Shown here: one piece after another, positions 37,366 to 44,791 of the stretch
Numbering within the stretch: position 1 is the first letter of the stretch
Layout of the letters: the number at the start of each line of letters is the position of its first letter
Assembly: GCF_001422245.1 (NCBI RefSeq)
Contig: NZ_LMMM01000003.1
Coordinates: 124,001 to 188,000 of the forward strand
Length of the DNA stretch: 64,000 nt
DNA from: Rhizobium sp. Leaf262
GTDB taxonomy: Bacteria; Pseudomonadota; Alphaproteobacteria; Rhizobiales; Rhizobiaceae
Direction of reading: 5' to 3'
Position numbers and translations under genes: made by a program
The notes under the pieces: model-generated
What the model was told of the DNA's origin: nothing
Seen by the model: only the letters and a program-made list of their open reading frames with translations
Database searches by the model: none

Positions 37366-37875
37366 GGTGCGCGTCTACCTTCTGGCTGTCCGAATCTCCC
37401 GCGCAATATTGATGCGATTTGGGTGCATGGCAATCTGGCTAAAATCTCATCCCTTTGTTCTTTTCCTGCTGATGCTAACTATCCGGTAACAAAATACCGC
37501 TACTGGTGTTCCTGCACGCCGGATTTGTTTTGCGTACCGGCGGTGTTCTTTCTGTTGTTTGCAGAAATTCAAAGCCGCGTTTGCACGAAGCTGCAGCGCG
37601 GTTTTTGCTTTGTGCCGTTTGACAATGACAGCAACCAGTCCTACCTTCTGATTACGATCCGGCGCTTTTGCATCGAACCTGTTTGCCGACATGTCTGCAT
37701 GGTTCAGACGGGGAAACAGGCTTCGTTTCACTACCGCGACAGCATGGCATGATTTACCGGGAGAACGCCTCCATATCTACGAATCGTTCTCTTTTCATGT
37801 CGGTGGCTTCAAGGCTTGCGATACACATCGCACTGGCAGCCGGATCGTCTCTCTCACCATCACATGGCATTCCTC
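37366..37875. other. intergenic gap before cobU
   Basis: About 510 bases. A stem CCGCG ... CGCGG followed by TTTTTG at about 37574-37604 could be a terminator, but no gene precedes it on the plus strand, which leaves room for a small RNA. I looked for a cobalamin riboswitch (B12 box, conserved GGGAA core) and did not find one. The ORFs here have no ribosome-binding sites. Confidence 0.4.
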
Positions 37876-38400
37876 ATGACTGACGCATCCCGCGCTGTGC
37901 TTGTGCTGGGCGGGGCGCGCTCCGGCAAGTCGGCCTTTGCCGAAAATCTGGTTCTCTCGGGCGAGGGGACCGCGCATTACATCGCCACCGGTCGTGCTTG
38001 GGACGATGAGATGCAGGATCGCATTTCCCATCACCGCGAGCGTCGCGGCGACGGGTGGACGACACATGAAGAGCCACTTGCGCTGACGGATGTGTTGCAG
38101 CGGCTGGACCAGCCGGACAACGTCATTTTGGTCGATTGCCTGACGCTTTGGGTGACGAACCTGATGATGGAGGAGGGGCGTGATGTTGAGTCGGCCTTTT
38201 CTGCTTTGGTTGCGCATGTTGGGATTGCGCGGGCACGGATTGTTTTCGTGTCCAATGAGGTTGGGTTGGGGATCGTGCCGGAGAACCGGATGGCGCGTGA
38301 GTTTCGCGACCACGCCGGGCGGCTGCATCAGCAGATCGCGGCTGTGGCGCGCGAGGTTTATTTCGTGGCGGCGGGGTTGCCGTTGCGGATGAAGGGGTAG
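37876..38400 (+). CDS. cobU: cobU/cobP, adenosylcobinamide kinase / guanylyltransferase
   Basis: 174 residues from ATG 37876 (MTDASRAVL); ATG 37864 is equally possible. The P-loop [13 protein letters not shown] opens the protein, followed by [12 protein letters not shown], the [11 protein letters not shown] block with the guanylylated histidine region, [11 protein letters not shown] and [22 protein letters not shown], all typical of CobU/CobP. It phosphorylates adenosylcobinamide and transfers GMP in the late steps of cobalamin assembly. No other cob gene is in the window. Confidence 0.93.
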   Translation: MTDASRAVLVLGGARSGKSAFAENLVLSGEGTAHYIATGRAWDDEMQDRISHHRERRGDGWTTHEEPLALTDVLQRLDQPDNVILVDCLTLWVTNLMMEEGRDVESAFSALVAHVGIARARIVFVSNEVGLGIVPENRMAREFRDHAGRLHQQIAAVAREVYFVAAGLPLRMKG

Positions 38401-38413
38401 TTGATATGTTGGC

Positions 38414-38432
38414 GGGTGTGGCTCACCCCCCT
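38414..38432. repeat. solo end of the 5.0-kb inverted repeat element
   Basis: GGGTGTGGCTCACCCCCCT matches the outer end of the element arms at 5048 and 5286. Only this end is present here. Confidence 0.55.
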
Positions 38433-38478
38433 ATAATGTAGCGCTCTGGCGCCCGATTGCCGCCCCTCCCACCCCAAC

Positions 38479-38492
38479 TTGATCCAAATCAA
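38479..38492. promoter_or_regulatory. FNR/FixK anaerobox upstream of ccoN
   Basis: TTGATCCAAATCAA, a perfect match to the FNR/FixK consensus TTGAT-N4-ATCAA. Its centre is about 122 bases from the ccoN start. It implies oxygen-regulated activation of ccoNOQP by an FnrN/FixK-type protein not encoded in this window. Confidence 0.9.
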
Positions 38493-38607
38493 GGCCAGCT
38501 ATCCATCCCGGTGGCAAAGCAGCAGACGACGCGAAAGCACGTTTGCCGCCTTATCAGTGGTTCGTCCCGCCGCGCCGTAACTGCGATGACGTTGGGGGAA
38601 ACCAACA

Positions 38608-40230
38608 ATGAACTCTATGCTTGGAACTGCGATGGTGGCCGTGGGGGCCTTCCTCGCCTTGCTCGGGGCGGCTTTCGCTCACGACAATCTTTTCGCCGCC
38701 CATATGTGGGTGCTGTTTTTCGTGCTGCTGGTCGGCACCGCACTGATGTTGCGCCGCGTATCCTTCGCGCCCGTAAAGCCGGTGTCGAAAGAGCAGCGCG
38801 AATCCGAATATTTCGATGAGGTCATTCGCTATGGCGTGATTGCCACGGTGTTCTGGGGTGTCGTCGGTTTTCTGGTGGGCGTCATCGTTGCGCTGCAACT
38901 GGCCTTTCCCGATCTCAACATCGAGCCATGGTTCAATTTCGGTCGCGTTCGCCCGCTTCACACATCGGCCGTGATTTTCGCCTTTGGCGGGAATGCGCTG
39001 ATTGCCACGTCTTTCTACGTCGTGCAGCGCACGTCACGCGCGCGGTTGTTCGGCGGCGATCTCGGCTGGTTCGTGTTCTGGGGCTACAACCTCTTCATCA
39101 TCATGGCGGCAACCGGCTATCTGCTGGGCATCACCCAGGGCAAGGAATATGCGGAGCCGGAATGGTATGTCGATATCTGGCTCACCATCGTCTGGGTCGC
39201 CTATCTCGTTACCTTCCTCGGCACGATCTTCAAGCGCAAGGAACCGCATATCTATGTGGCGAACTGGTTCTATCTCGGCTTCATCGTCACCATTGCCATG
39301 CTGCATATCGTCAACAATCTGGCGGTCCCGGTTTCGTTTCTTGGCGTGAAAAGCTACTCGGCTTTTTCCGGCGTGCAGGATGCGCTGACGCAGTGGTGGT
39401 ATGGCCACAACGCTGTCGGCTTCTTCCTGACGGCGGGCTTCCTGGGCATGATGTATTACTTCATCCCCAAGCAGGTGAACCGCCCGGTCTATTCCTACCG
39501 CCTGTCGATCATCCACTTCTGGGCGCTGATCTTCATGTATATCTGGGCCGGCCCGCACCATCTCCATTACACGGCACTGCCCGACTGGGCGCAGACGCTG
39601 GGCATGGTCTTCTCCATCATGCTGTGGATGCCTTCATGGGGTGGCATGATCAACGGTCTGATGACGTTGTCTGGCGCATGGGACAAGATCCGTACCGACC
39701 CGATCGTACGCATGATGATCATGGCGGTCGCCTTCTACGGCATGGCGACCTTCGAAGGTCCCATGATGTCGATCAAGGACGTCAATTCGCTCAGCCATTA
39801 TACGGACTGGACCATCGGCCACGTGCACTCCGGCGCTCTCGGCTGGAACGGCATGATCACCTTCGGTGCGATCTATTACCTGACGCCGAAGCTCTGGGGT
39901 CGGGAACGGCTGTACAGCCTTCGGATGGTCAACTGGCACTTCTGGCTCGCAACGCTCGGTATCGTCGTCTACGCCGCCGTCATGTGGGTGGCCGGTATTC
40001 AACAGGGTCTGATGTGGCGCGAATACGATGCGCAGGGCTTCCTGGTCTACTCGTTTGCCGAAACGGTCGCCGCACTCTTCCCATACTACGTGCTGCGTGC
40101 ACTGGGCGGGGCGCTATTCCTCGGGGGTGCGCTGATCATGGCCTACAACGTCACCATGACAATTCTGGGCTACCAGCGCGACGAGGCGGGCTTCAAGACC
40201 GCAGCGCCCAAACTGCAGCCTGCGGAATAA
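38608..40230 (+). CDS. ccoN: ccoN/fixN, cbb3 oxidase subunit I
   Basis: 540 residues, about 12-14 membrane helices. Catalytic subunit of the high-affinity cbb3-type oxidase, holding heme b and the heme b3-CuB centre that reduces oxygen. Conserved histidine-bearing segments are visible: [32 protein letters not shown] (with the cross-linked Tyr region), [13 protein letters not shown] and [15 protein letters not shown]. First gene of ccoNOQP; twelve bases separate it from ccoO. Confidence 0.97.
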   Translation: MNSMLGTAMVAVGAFLALLGAAFAHDNLFAAHMWVLFFVLLVGTALMLRRVSFAPVKPVSKEQRESEYFDEVIRYGVIATVFWGVVGFLVGVIVALQLAFPDLNIEPWFNFGRVRPLHTSAVIFAFGGNALIATSFYVVQRTSRARLFGGDLGWFVFWGYNLFIIMAATGYLLGITQGKEYAEPEWYVDIWLTIVWVAYLVTFLGTIFKRKEPHIYVANWFYLGFIVTIAMLHIVNNLAVPVSFLGVKSYSAFSGVQDALTQWWYGHNAVGFFLTAGFLGMMYYFIPKQVNRPVYSYRLSIIHFWALIFMYIWAGPHHLHYTALPDWAQTLGMVFSIMLWMPSWGGMINGLMTLSGAWDKIRTDPIVRMMIMAVAFYGMATFEGPMMSIKDVNSLSHYTDWTIGHVHSGALGWNGMITFGAIYYLTPKLWGRERLYSLRMVNWHFWLATLGIVVYAAVMWVAGIQQGLMWREYDAQGFLVYSFAETVAALFPYYVLRALGGALFLGGALIMAYNVTMTILGYQRDEAGFKTAAPKLQPAE

Positions 40231-40242
40231 GGAGTTTCAACG

Positions 40243-40974
40243 ATGTCTATTCTCGACAAACACGGCGTCATCGAACGAAACGCGACCTTGCTGCTGGTCG
40301 GCTCTCTGGCCGTGGTCTCCATCGGCGGGATCGTTGAAATCGCGCCGCTCTTCTATCTCGAAAACACCATCGAGAAGGTGGAAGGCATGCGGCCCTATTC
40401 GCCGCTGGAGCTGGCAGGCCGCAATATCTACATCCGCGAAGGCTGTTATGTCTGCCACAGCCAGATGATCCGCCCGTTCCGCGATGAGGTGGAGCGTTAC
40501 GGCCATTACAGTCTGGCGGCGGAAAGCATGTATGACCATCCTTTTCAGTGGGGCTCCAAGCGCACAGGGCCCGACCTTGCGCGCGTCGGTGGTCGCTACT
40601 CCAACGAATGGCACGTCCAGCATCTGGTCGAGCCTCGGGCCGTGGTGCCCGAGTCGGTCATGCCGAGCTATTCCTTCCTGAAATCGACACCGCTGCAGAT
40701 CCCCGATGCTGCGATGGAGTTGAAGGCCAACCGTGCCGTCGGCGTTCCCTATAGTGACGAGATGATCGAAAACGCGGCAGCCGACCTGAAGGCGCAGGCC
40801 GACCCCAACGCCGATACCACGGCGCTGGAGGCACGCTACCCGAAGGCCAAGATCGGCGATTTCGATGGTGACCCGACCAAGGTCACCGAAATGGATGCGC
40901 TGGTTGCCTATCTGCAAATGCTCGGCACGTTGGTCGATTTCTCGACCTATGACGATGCCGCCGGTTATCGCTGA
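40243..40974 (+). CDS. ccoO: ccoO/fixO, cbb3 oxidase mono-heme cytochrome c subunit
   Basis: 243 residues. One N-terminal membrane anchor (about 13-34) and one heme c site, C68-x2-C71-H72 ([17 protein letters not shown]), the most conserved stretch of the family. The axial methionine is probably in the VMPSYSFL segment. It passes electrons from CcoP to CcoN in the periplasm. Confidence 0.97.
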   Translation: MSILDKHGVIERNATLLLVGSLAVVSIGGIVEIAPLFYLENTIEKVEGMRPYSPLELAGRNIYIREGCYVCHSQMIRPFRDEVERYGHYSLAAESMYDHPFQWGSKRTGPDLARVGGRYSNEWHVQHLVEPRAVVPESVMPSYSFLKSTPLQIPDAAMELKANRAVGVPYSDEMIENAAADLKAQADPNADTTALEARYPKAKIGDFDGDPTKVTEMDALVAYLQMLGTLVDFSTYDDAAGYR

Positions 40975-40985
40975 GGAGACGCATC

Positions 40986-41138
40986 ATGGAAACCTACACG
41001 GCCATGCGCCACTTCGCCGATAGCTGGGGCCTGCTTGTCATGACCCTGTTTTTCGCAGGCACCATCATTTTCACATTGCGCCCCGGCTCCAAGAAATCCG
41101 CTGACGATGCCGCCAGCATTCCGCTTAGGGAGGACTGA
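40986..41138 (+). CDS. ccoQ: ccoQ/fixQ, cbb3 oxidase small subunit
   Basis: 50 residues: METYTAMRHFADSWGLLVMT, then LFFAGTIIFTLRPGSKKSAD and DAASIPLRED. One membrane helix with a basic cytoplasmic turn and an acidic end, as in CcoQ/FixQ. It stabilises the CcoP-CcoNO interaction. It starts 11 bases after ccoO and ends two bases before ccoP. Confidence 0.93.
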   Translation: METYTAMRHFADSWGLLVMTLFFAGTIIFTLRPGSKKSADDAASIPLRED

Positions 41139-41140
41139 TC

Positions 41141-42004
41141 ATGTCCGATAAACACATTGACGATCTCAGCGGCGTAGAAACCACCGGTCATGAATGGGAC
41201 GGCATCCGCGAATTGAACAACCCCATGCCGCGCTGGTGGGTATGGACCTTTTACGTCACCATCCTCTGGGCCATCGGCTACACGATTGCCTTTCCGGCAT
41301 GGCCGCTGATCTCTAGCAGCACGCAAGGCCTCCTTGGCTGGCACAGCCGCGCAGATTTCGTGGCCGAGGTGACAGATGCCAAGGCGGCACAGAACGTCTA
41401 CCTTGAGAAGATCGCCTCGTCTTCGCTGGAGGATATTCAGAAGGATGGCGAGTTGATGCAGTTTGCCGTCGCAGGCGGTGCCGCCGCCTTCAAGATCAAC
41501 TGCATTCAGTGCCACGGCTCGGGCGCAGAAGGCGGCAATGGGTATCCCAACCTCAACGATGACGACTGGCTGTGGGGCGGAACCGTCAACGACATCCACA
41601 CGACGATTACGCATGGTATTCGTTTTGCCGAGGATGCCGACACGCGCATCTCGGAAATGCCAGCCTTCGCGGAAATGCTCAAAGCTGACGAAATCCGCGA
41701 GGTCGCAGCCTATGTCGTCAGCCTGACGGGTACGCCACGTGATGTGTCCATGGTCCAGCCGGGCGCACAGATTTTCGCCGACAACTGTGCGTCTTGCCAC
41801 GGTGAAGACGCCAAGGGCAACCGCGACATGGGCGCACCCAACCTTGCCGATGCCATCTGGCTGAAGGCGCACGGCGAAGATGGCATCATCGCACAGATAC
41901 GCGCACCCAAACACGGTTTGATGCCCGCATGGGGAGAGCGCCTTGGCGATACGACGGTCAAGCAGCTGACGCTGTTTGTGCATTCTCTGGGTGGTGGGGA
42001 ATAA
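41141..42004 (+). CDS. ccoP: ccoP/fixP, cbb3 oxidase di-heme cytochrome c subunit
   Basis: 287 residues. N-terminal region with a membrane helix (about 33-55), then two cytochrome c domains with C121-x2-C124-H125 (NCIQCHGSG) and C216-x2-C219-H220 (NCASCHGED); the methionine ligands likely lie in ISEMPAF and GLMPAWGERL. It is the electron entry point from soluble cytochrome c. Last gene of the operon. Confidence 0.96.
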   Translation: MSDKHIDDLSGVETTGHEWDGIRELNNPMPRWWVWTFYVTILWAIGYTIAFPAWPLISSSTQGLLGWHSRADFVAEVTDAKAAQNVYLEKIASSSLEDIQKDGELMQFAVAGGAAAFKINCIQCHGSGAEGGNGYPNLNDDDWLWGGTVNDIHTTITHGIRFAEDADTRISEMPAFAEMLKADEIREVAAYVVSLTGTPRDVSMVQPGAQIFADNCASCHGEDAKGNRDMGAPNLADAIWLKAHGEDGIIAQIRAPKHGLMPAWGERLGDTTVKQLTLFVHSLGGGE

Positions 42005-42019
42005 GGGGCGGTATCGCTC

Positions 42020-42141
42020 CATGCCCCATCATCCCGCACTAGATGCGGGATCCAGCGTGATCAAGTCTTTGATCAAAAAAGAAATCTTCGCGCCGCAGAC
42101 GCGGCGCGGCTGGATTCCGGCTCAAGGCCGGAATGACGGAG
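42020..42141. repeat. cluster of three hairpins (intergenic repeat, possible terminator)
   Basis: Successive stem-loops: ATCCCGCA/TGCGGGAT at 42031-42051, CGCGCCGC/GCGGCGCG near 42088-42107, and TTCCGGC/GCCGGAA near 42115-42133. The flanks GGATCCAGC and GCTGGATTCC are inverted copies of each other. This is the form of a dispersed rhizobial intergenic palindrome. Lying between convergent ccoP and the SRPBCC gene, it may also end transcription. Confidence 0.6.
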
Positions 42142-42185
42142 AGGGAAAGCCCTGAGGGTGATAAAGGTGAGGTGTGGGTTCAGCC

Positions 42186-42587
42186 TCACGCGCCCTCCAA
42201 AATCGCCTTCAACGCTTTTAAGTCCGCAAGCACTGCCGCCGCATCGCGCTCAAACTGGGCATCTGTCATGCCAGACAGCTTTAACACCGTAAACGCCACC
42301 TCCGCCCCATCTCCATTGGGCGTGACCCGCAGCGCGTTATAAACCTCCATCCCATCCGGCAACGTCACGACGTGATCGATGACGCCGTAATCGTTCGGCT
42401 GGGCGAACTTCACGCGCACACCGCCCAGCGGCCCCGACGCAATCCACTCATCGCCATCGTTCGTCAAACCACTGGCAAGGCCAGCAGCCCATTGCGGCAT
42501 ACGGGCCGGATCGGCTGCATAGGCGTAAACGTCTTTCCAGGGACGTTCGATCGAGATGTGAACGATGTGCGATGTCATCGTGGTCAT
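42186..42587 (-). CDS. SRPBCC family (START/polyketide-cyclase-like) protein
   Basis: 133 residues from the ATG at 42587, which has a strong GAGGAGG site. The frame is open far upstream, but that extension overlaps ccoG on the other strand and is not credible. SIERPWKDVYAYAADPARMPQWAAG is the typical SRPBCC entry helix-grip motif, and the rest forms an antiparallel sheet and a C-terminal helix. Such proteins bind hydrophobic ligands; function here is unknown. It is divergent from ccoG and shares the region with the FNR-type box at 42636. Confidence 0.82.
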   Translation of the reverse strand: MTTMTSHIVHISIERPWKDVYAYAADPARMPQWAAGLASGLTNDGDEWIASGPLGGVRVKFAQPNDYGVIDHVVTLPDGMEVYNALRVTPNGDGAEVAFTVLKLSGMTDAQFERDAAAVLADLKALKAILEGA

Positions 42588-42635
42588 TGTTGCCTCCTCG
42601 TCCTGCGCGGTTCGACTGCGCCACTTTGTCCTGAC

Positions 42636-42649
42636 TTGACCTAAGTCAA
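42636..42649. promoter_or_regulatory. FNR/FixK-type box upstream of ccoG
   Basis: TTGACCTAAGTCAA, a perfect dyad of the TTGAC-N4-GTCAA form. If it acts at the classic -41.5 position, transcription would begin near 42684, which supports the ATG at 42708 as the ccoG start. The box is also 49 bases from the divergent SRPBCC start and could affect both. Confidence 0.8.
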
Positions 42650-42707
42650 GGATGGTTGCCCGGTGAAGTGCCAAAACGCAAGGGTGAGAAACCGGACACT
42701 TAGCCCC

Positions 42708-44294
42708 ATGAACATTTACAGCGCCGGAAACAATGGCAACGGCTCCGATACGGTTGAAAGACTGAATGCAGAACCGGTGAATTCCGCTGGTCGCAGACAG
42801 CCTCTCTATGAAGCGCGCAAGAAGATATTTCCCAAGCGTGCGGAGGGCCGTTTTCGGCGCTTCAAGTGGATCGTGATGCTGATCACGCTTGGCATCTATT
42901 ACCTGACACCGTGGCTTCGCTGGGACCGGGGGCCATACGCGCCGGATCAGGCTGTGTTGATCGATATTGCCAACCGTCGCTTCTACTTCTTCTTCATCGA
43001 AATCTGGCCGCAGGAGTTTTTCTATGTTGCCGGATTGCTGGTCATGGCCGGGTTCGGGCTGTTTCTGCTGACGTCTGCCGTCGGGCGCGCATGGTGCGGT
43101 TATACCTGTCCGCAGACGGTTTGGGTCGATCTGTTTCTCGTGGTCGAACGGTTCATCGAGGGCGACAGAAATGCGCGCATGAAGCTGGATGCCGGGCCTT
43201 GGACTTTCGAGAAACTCCGTAAGCGGTTGGTGAAGCACGCGATATGGATCGTCATCGGCGTTCTGACCGGCGGTGCCTGGATATTCTATTTCGCCGATGC
43301 GCCGACGCTGGCCATGCAGTTTCTGACCGGCAATGCAGCGATGATTGCCTATTATACCGTCGCCACCTTGACGGCGACGACCTATGTGCTGGGCGGGCTG
43401 ATGCGCGAGCAGGTCTGCACCTATATGTGTCCGTGGCCGCGTATTCAGGGTGCTATGCTGGACGAGCATTCACTGGTCGTGACCTATCATGACTGGCGTG
43501 GCGAACGCCGTTCGCGCCACGCCAAGAAGGCCATTTCCGCCGGAGAGCCGGTGGGGGACTGCGTGGATTGCAATGCCTGCGTTGCGGTCTGTCCCATGGG
43601 CATCGACATCCGGGATGGCCAGCAGATGGAGTGCATTACCTGCGCGCTGTGCATCGATGCCTGCGACAGCGTCATGGACAAGCTTTCCAAGCCGCGCGGC
43701 CTGATCGCCTATGCGACGCTCAGCGAATATGAAGACAACATGGCGCTTGCCACCGGCGACGGTGCGCATGACATCCGCCCCGGCAATGTTCGAAACCCGG
43801 ATGGGACGTTTGTCGATGCCGTCAGGCACTTCAACTGGCGCATCATCTTCCGCCCACGCACCGTGTTCTACATGACGATCTGGTGCCTTGTCGGCGTCGT
43901 CATGCTGGTGACGCTGGCAACCAGAGAACGGCTTTCCGTCAATGTGCTGCATGACCGCAATCCGCAATATGTGATGGAGTCGGATGGCTCGATCCGCAAC
44001 GGCTATACGGTGCGGCTGCTGAACATGATCGCCCAGCCACGCACCATCACACTGTCGCTCGATGGCCTGCCAGATGCGGTGATGAAGATCAACGGCATGG
44101 CAGCGGAGCCTGCACGGTCCTTCAGCATTGATGTGAAGCCGGATGAGGTGACGAATCTGCGGGTCTTCGTGACCACGCCGAGCGGGGCCGCCGTTCGTGC
44201 TGCTGATGATTTCAACTTCATAGCGGTCGATGACGAATATTCCGAAACCGCACATTACAAGGCCGTCTTCAACGGGCCGGGAGCAAAGAAATGA
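42708..44294 (+). CDS. ccoG: ccoG/fixG/rdxA, cbb3 maturation ferredoxin-like protein
   Basis: 528 residues from the ATG at 42708; an earlier GTG at 42663 would fall upstream of the inferred promoter start. Several membrane helices in the first half and two [4Fe-4S] motifs (CVDCNACVAVCP and CITCALCIDACD) with an additional WCGYTCPQT site; a C-terminal immunoglobulin-like domain. CcoG reduces copper for insertion into the cbb3 oxidase. First gene of ccoGHIS with four-base overlaps between successive genes. Confidence 0.95.
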   Translation: MNIYSAGNNGNGSDTVERLNAEPVNSAGRRQPLYEARKKIFPKRAEGRFRRFKWIVMLITLGIYYLTPWLRWDRGPYAPDQAVLIDIANRRFYFFFIEIWPQEFFYVAGLLVMAGFGLFLLTSAVGRAWCGYTCPQTVWVDLFLVVERFIEGDRNARMKLDAGPWTFEKLRKRLVKHAIWIVIGVLTGGAWIFYFADAPTLAMQFLTGNAAMIAYYTVATLTATTYVLGGLMREQVCTYMCPWPRIQGAMLDEHSLVVTYHDWRGERRSRHAKKAISAGEPVGDCVDCNACVAVCPMGIDIRDGQQMECITCALCIDACDSVMDKLSKPRGLIAYATLSEYEDNMALATGDGAHDIRPGNVRNPDGTFVDAVRHFNWRIIFRPRTVFYMTIWCLVGVVMLVTLATRERLSVNVLHDRNPQYVMESDGSIRNGYTVRLLNMIAQPRTITLSLDGLPDAVMKINGMAAEPARSFSIDVKPDEVTNLRVFVTTPSGAAVRAADDFNFIAVDDEYSETAHYKAVFNGPGAKK

Positions 44295-44791
44295 GCGCTG
44301 AACAGGGCGAAAAGCCGGGCTTTACCTTCACCGGCTGGCACATGCTGACCATCATGCTGCTGTTCTTCGGCACGATCATTTCCGTGAATGTGACCATGGC
44401 CTGGAACGCTGTCACCAGCTGGAGCGGGTTGGTGGTGCCGAATACCTATGTCGCCAGCCAGCAGTTCAATGGCAAGGCGGAGGCAGCGAAGGCCCGCGCC
44501 GCCAGCGGCATCGTCGGCAAACTTCATATTGATGGAAGCACTGTAGAATATGAGGTGTCTCACCCGCAGCGCGGCGCCGTCGATACCGATAAGGTGACGC
44601 TGAACTTCCGCCGTCCGGTGGGGGAGCATCAGGATTTTTCGCTGTCTCTGGAAAAGCACGGCCCTAACACATTCTCCGCCCGGCACGAATTGGCCCCAGG
44701 CGACTGGATCGTCGAGGCGATTGCCGTGAAGGATGGGGCTGTGATCGTGCATGAGGGAACACGCATCGACATCGCCGGAGGTGTGAGATGA
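44291..44791 (+). CDS. ccoH: ccoH/fixH, cbb3 assembly protein
   Basis: 166 residues. One N-terminal membrane helix (about 15-40; TGWHMLTIMLLFFGTIISVNVTM split across the boundary) and a periplasmic domain. FixH helps assemble cbb3 oxidase, probably interacting with CcoI/CcoG. Overlaps ccoG and ccoI by ATGA junctions, so the four genes are translationally coupled. Confidence 0.93.
   Translation: MSAEQGEKPGFTFTGWHMLTIMLLFFGTIISVNVTMAWNAVTSWSGLVVPNTYVASQQFNGKAEAAKARAASGIVGKLHIDGSTVEYEVSHPQRGAVDTDKVTLNFRRPVGEHQDFSLSLEKHGPNTFSARHELAPGDWIVEAIAVKDGAVIVHEGTRIDIAGGVR

Noticed and set aside
37380-37870. Cobalamin riboswitch before cobU
   Set aside because: The conserved B12-box and core elements could not be found.
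38928-40337. 469-codon alternative frame inside ccoN
   Set aside because: Out-of-frame shadow of the membrane oxidase subunit.
42588-43469. N-terminal extension of the SRPBCC frame to 427 residues
   Set aside because: It runs antisense through ccoG; the ATG at 42587 has a strong ribosome-binding site and begins the recognisable domain.
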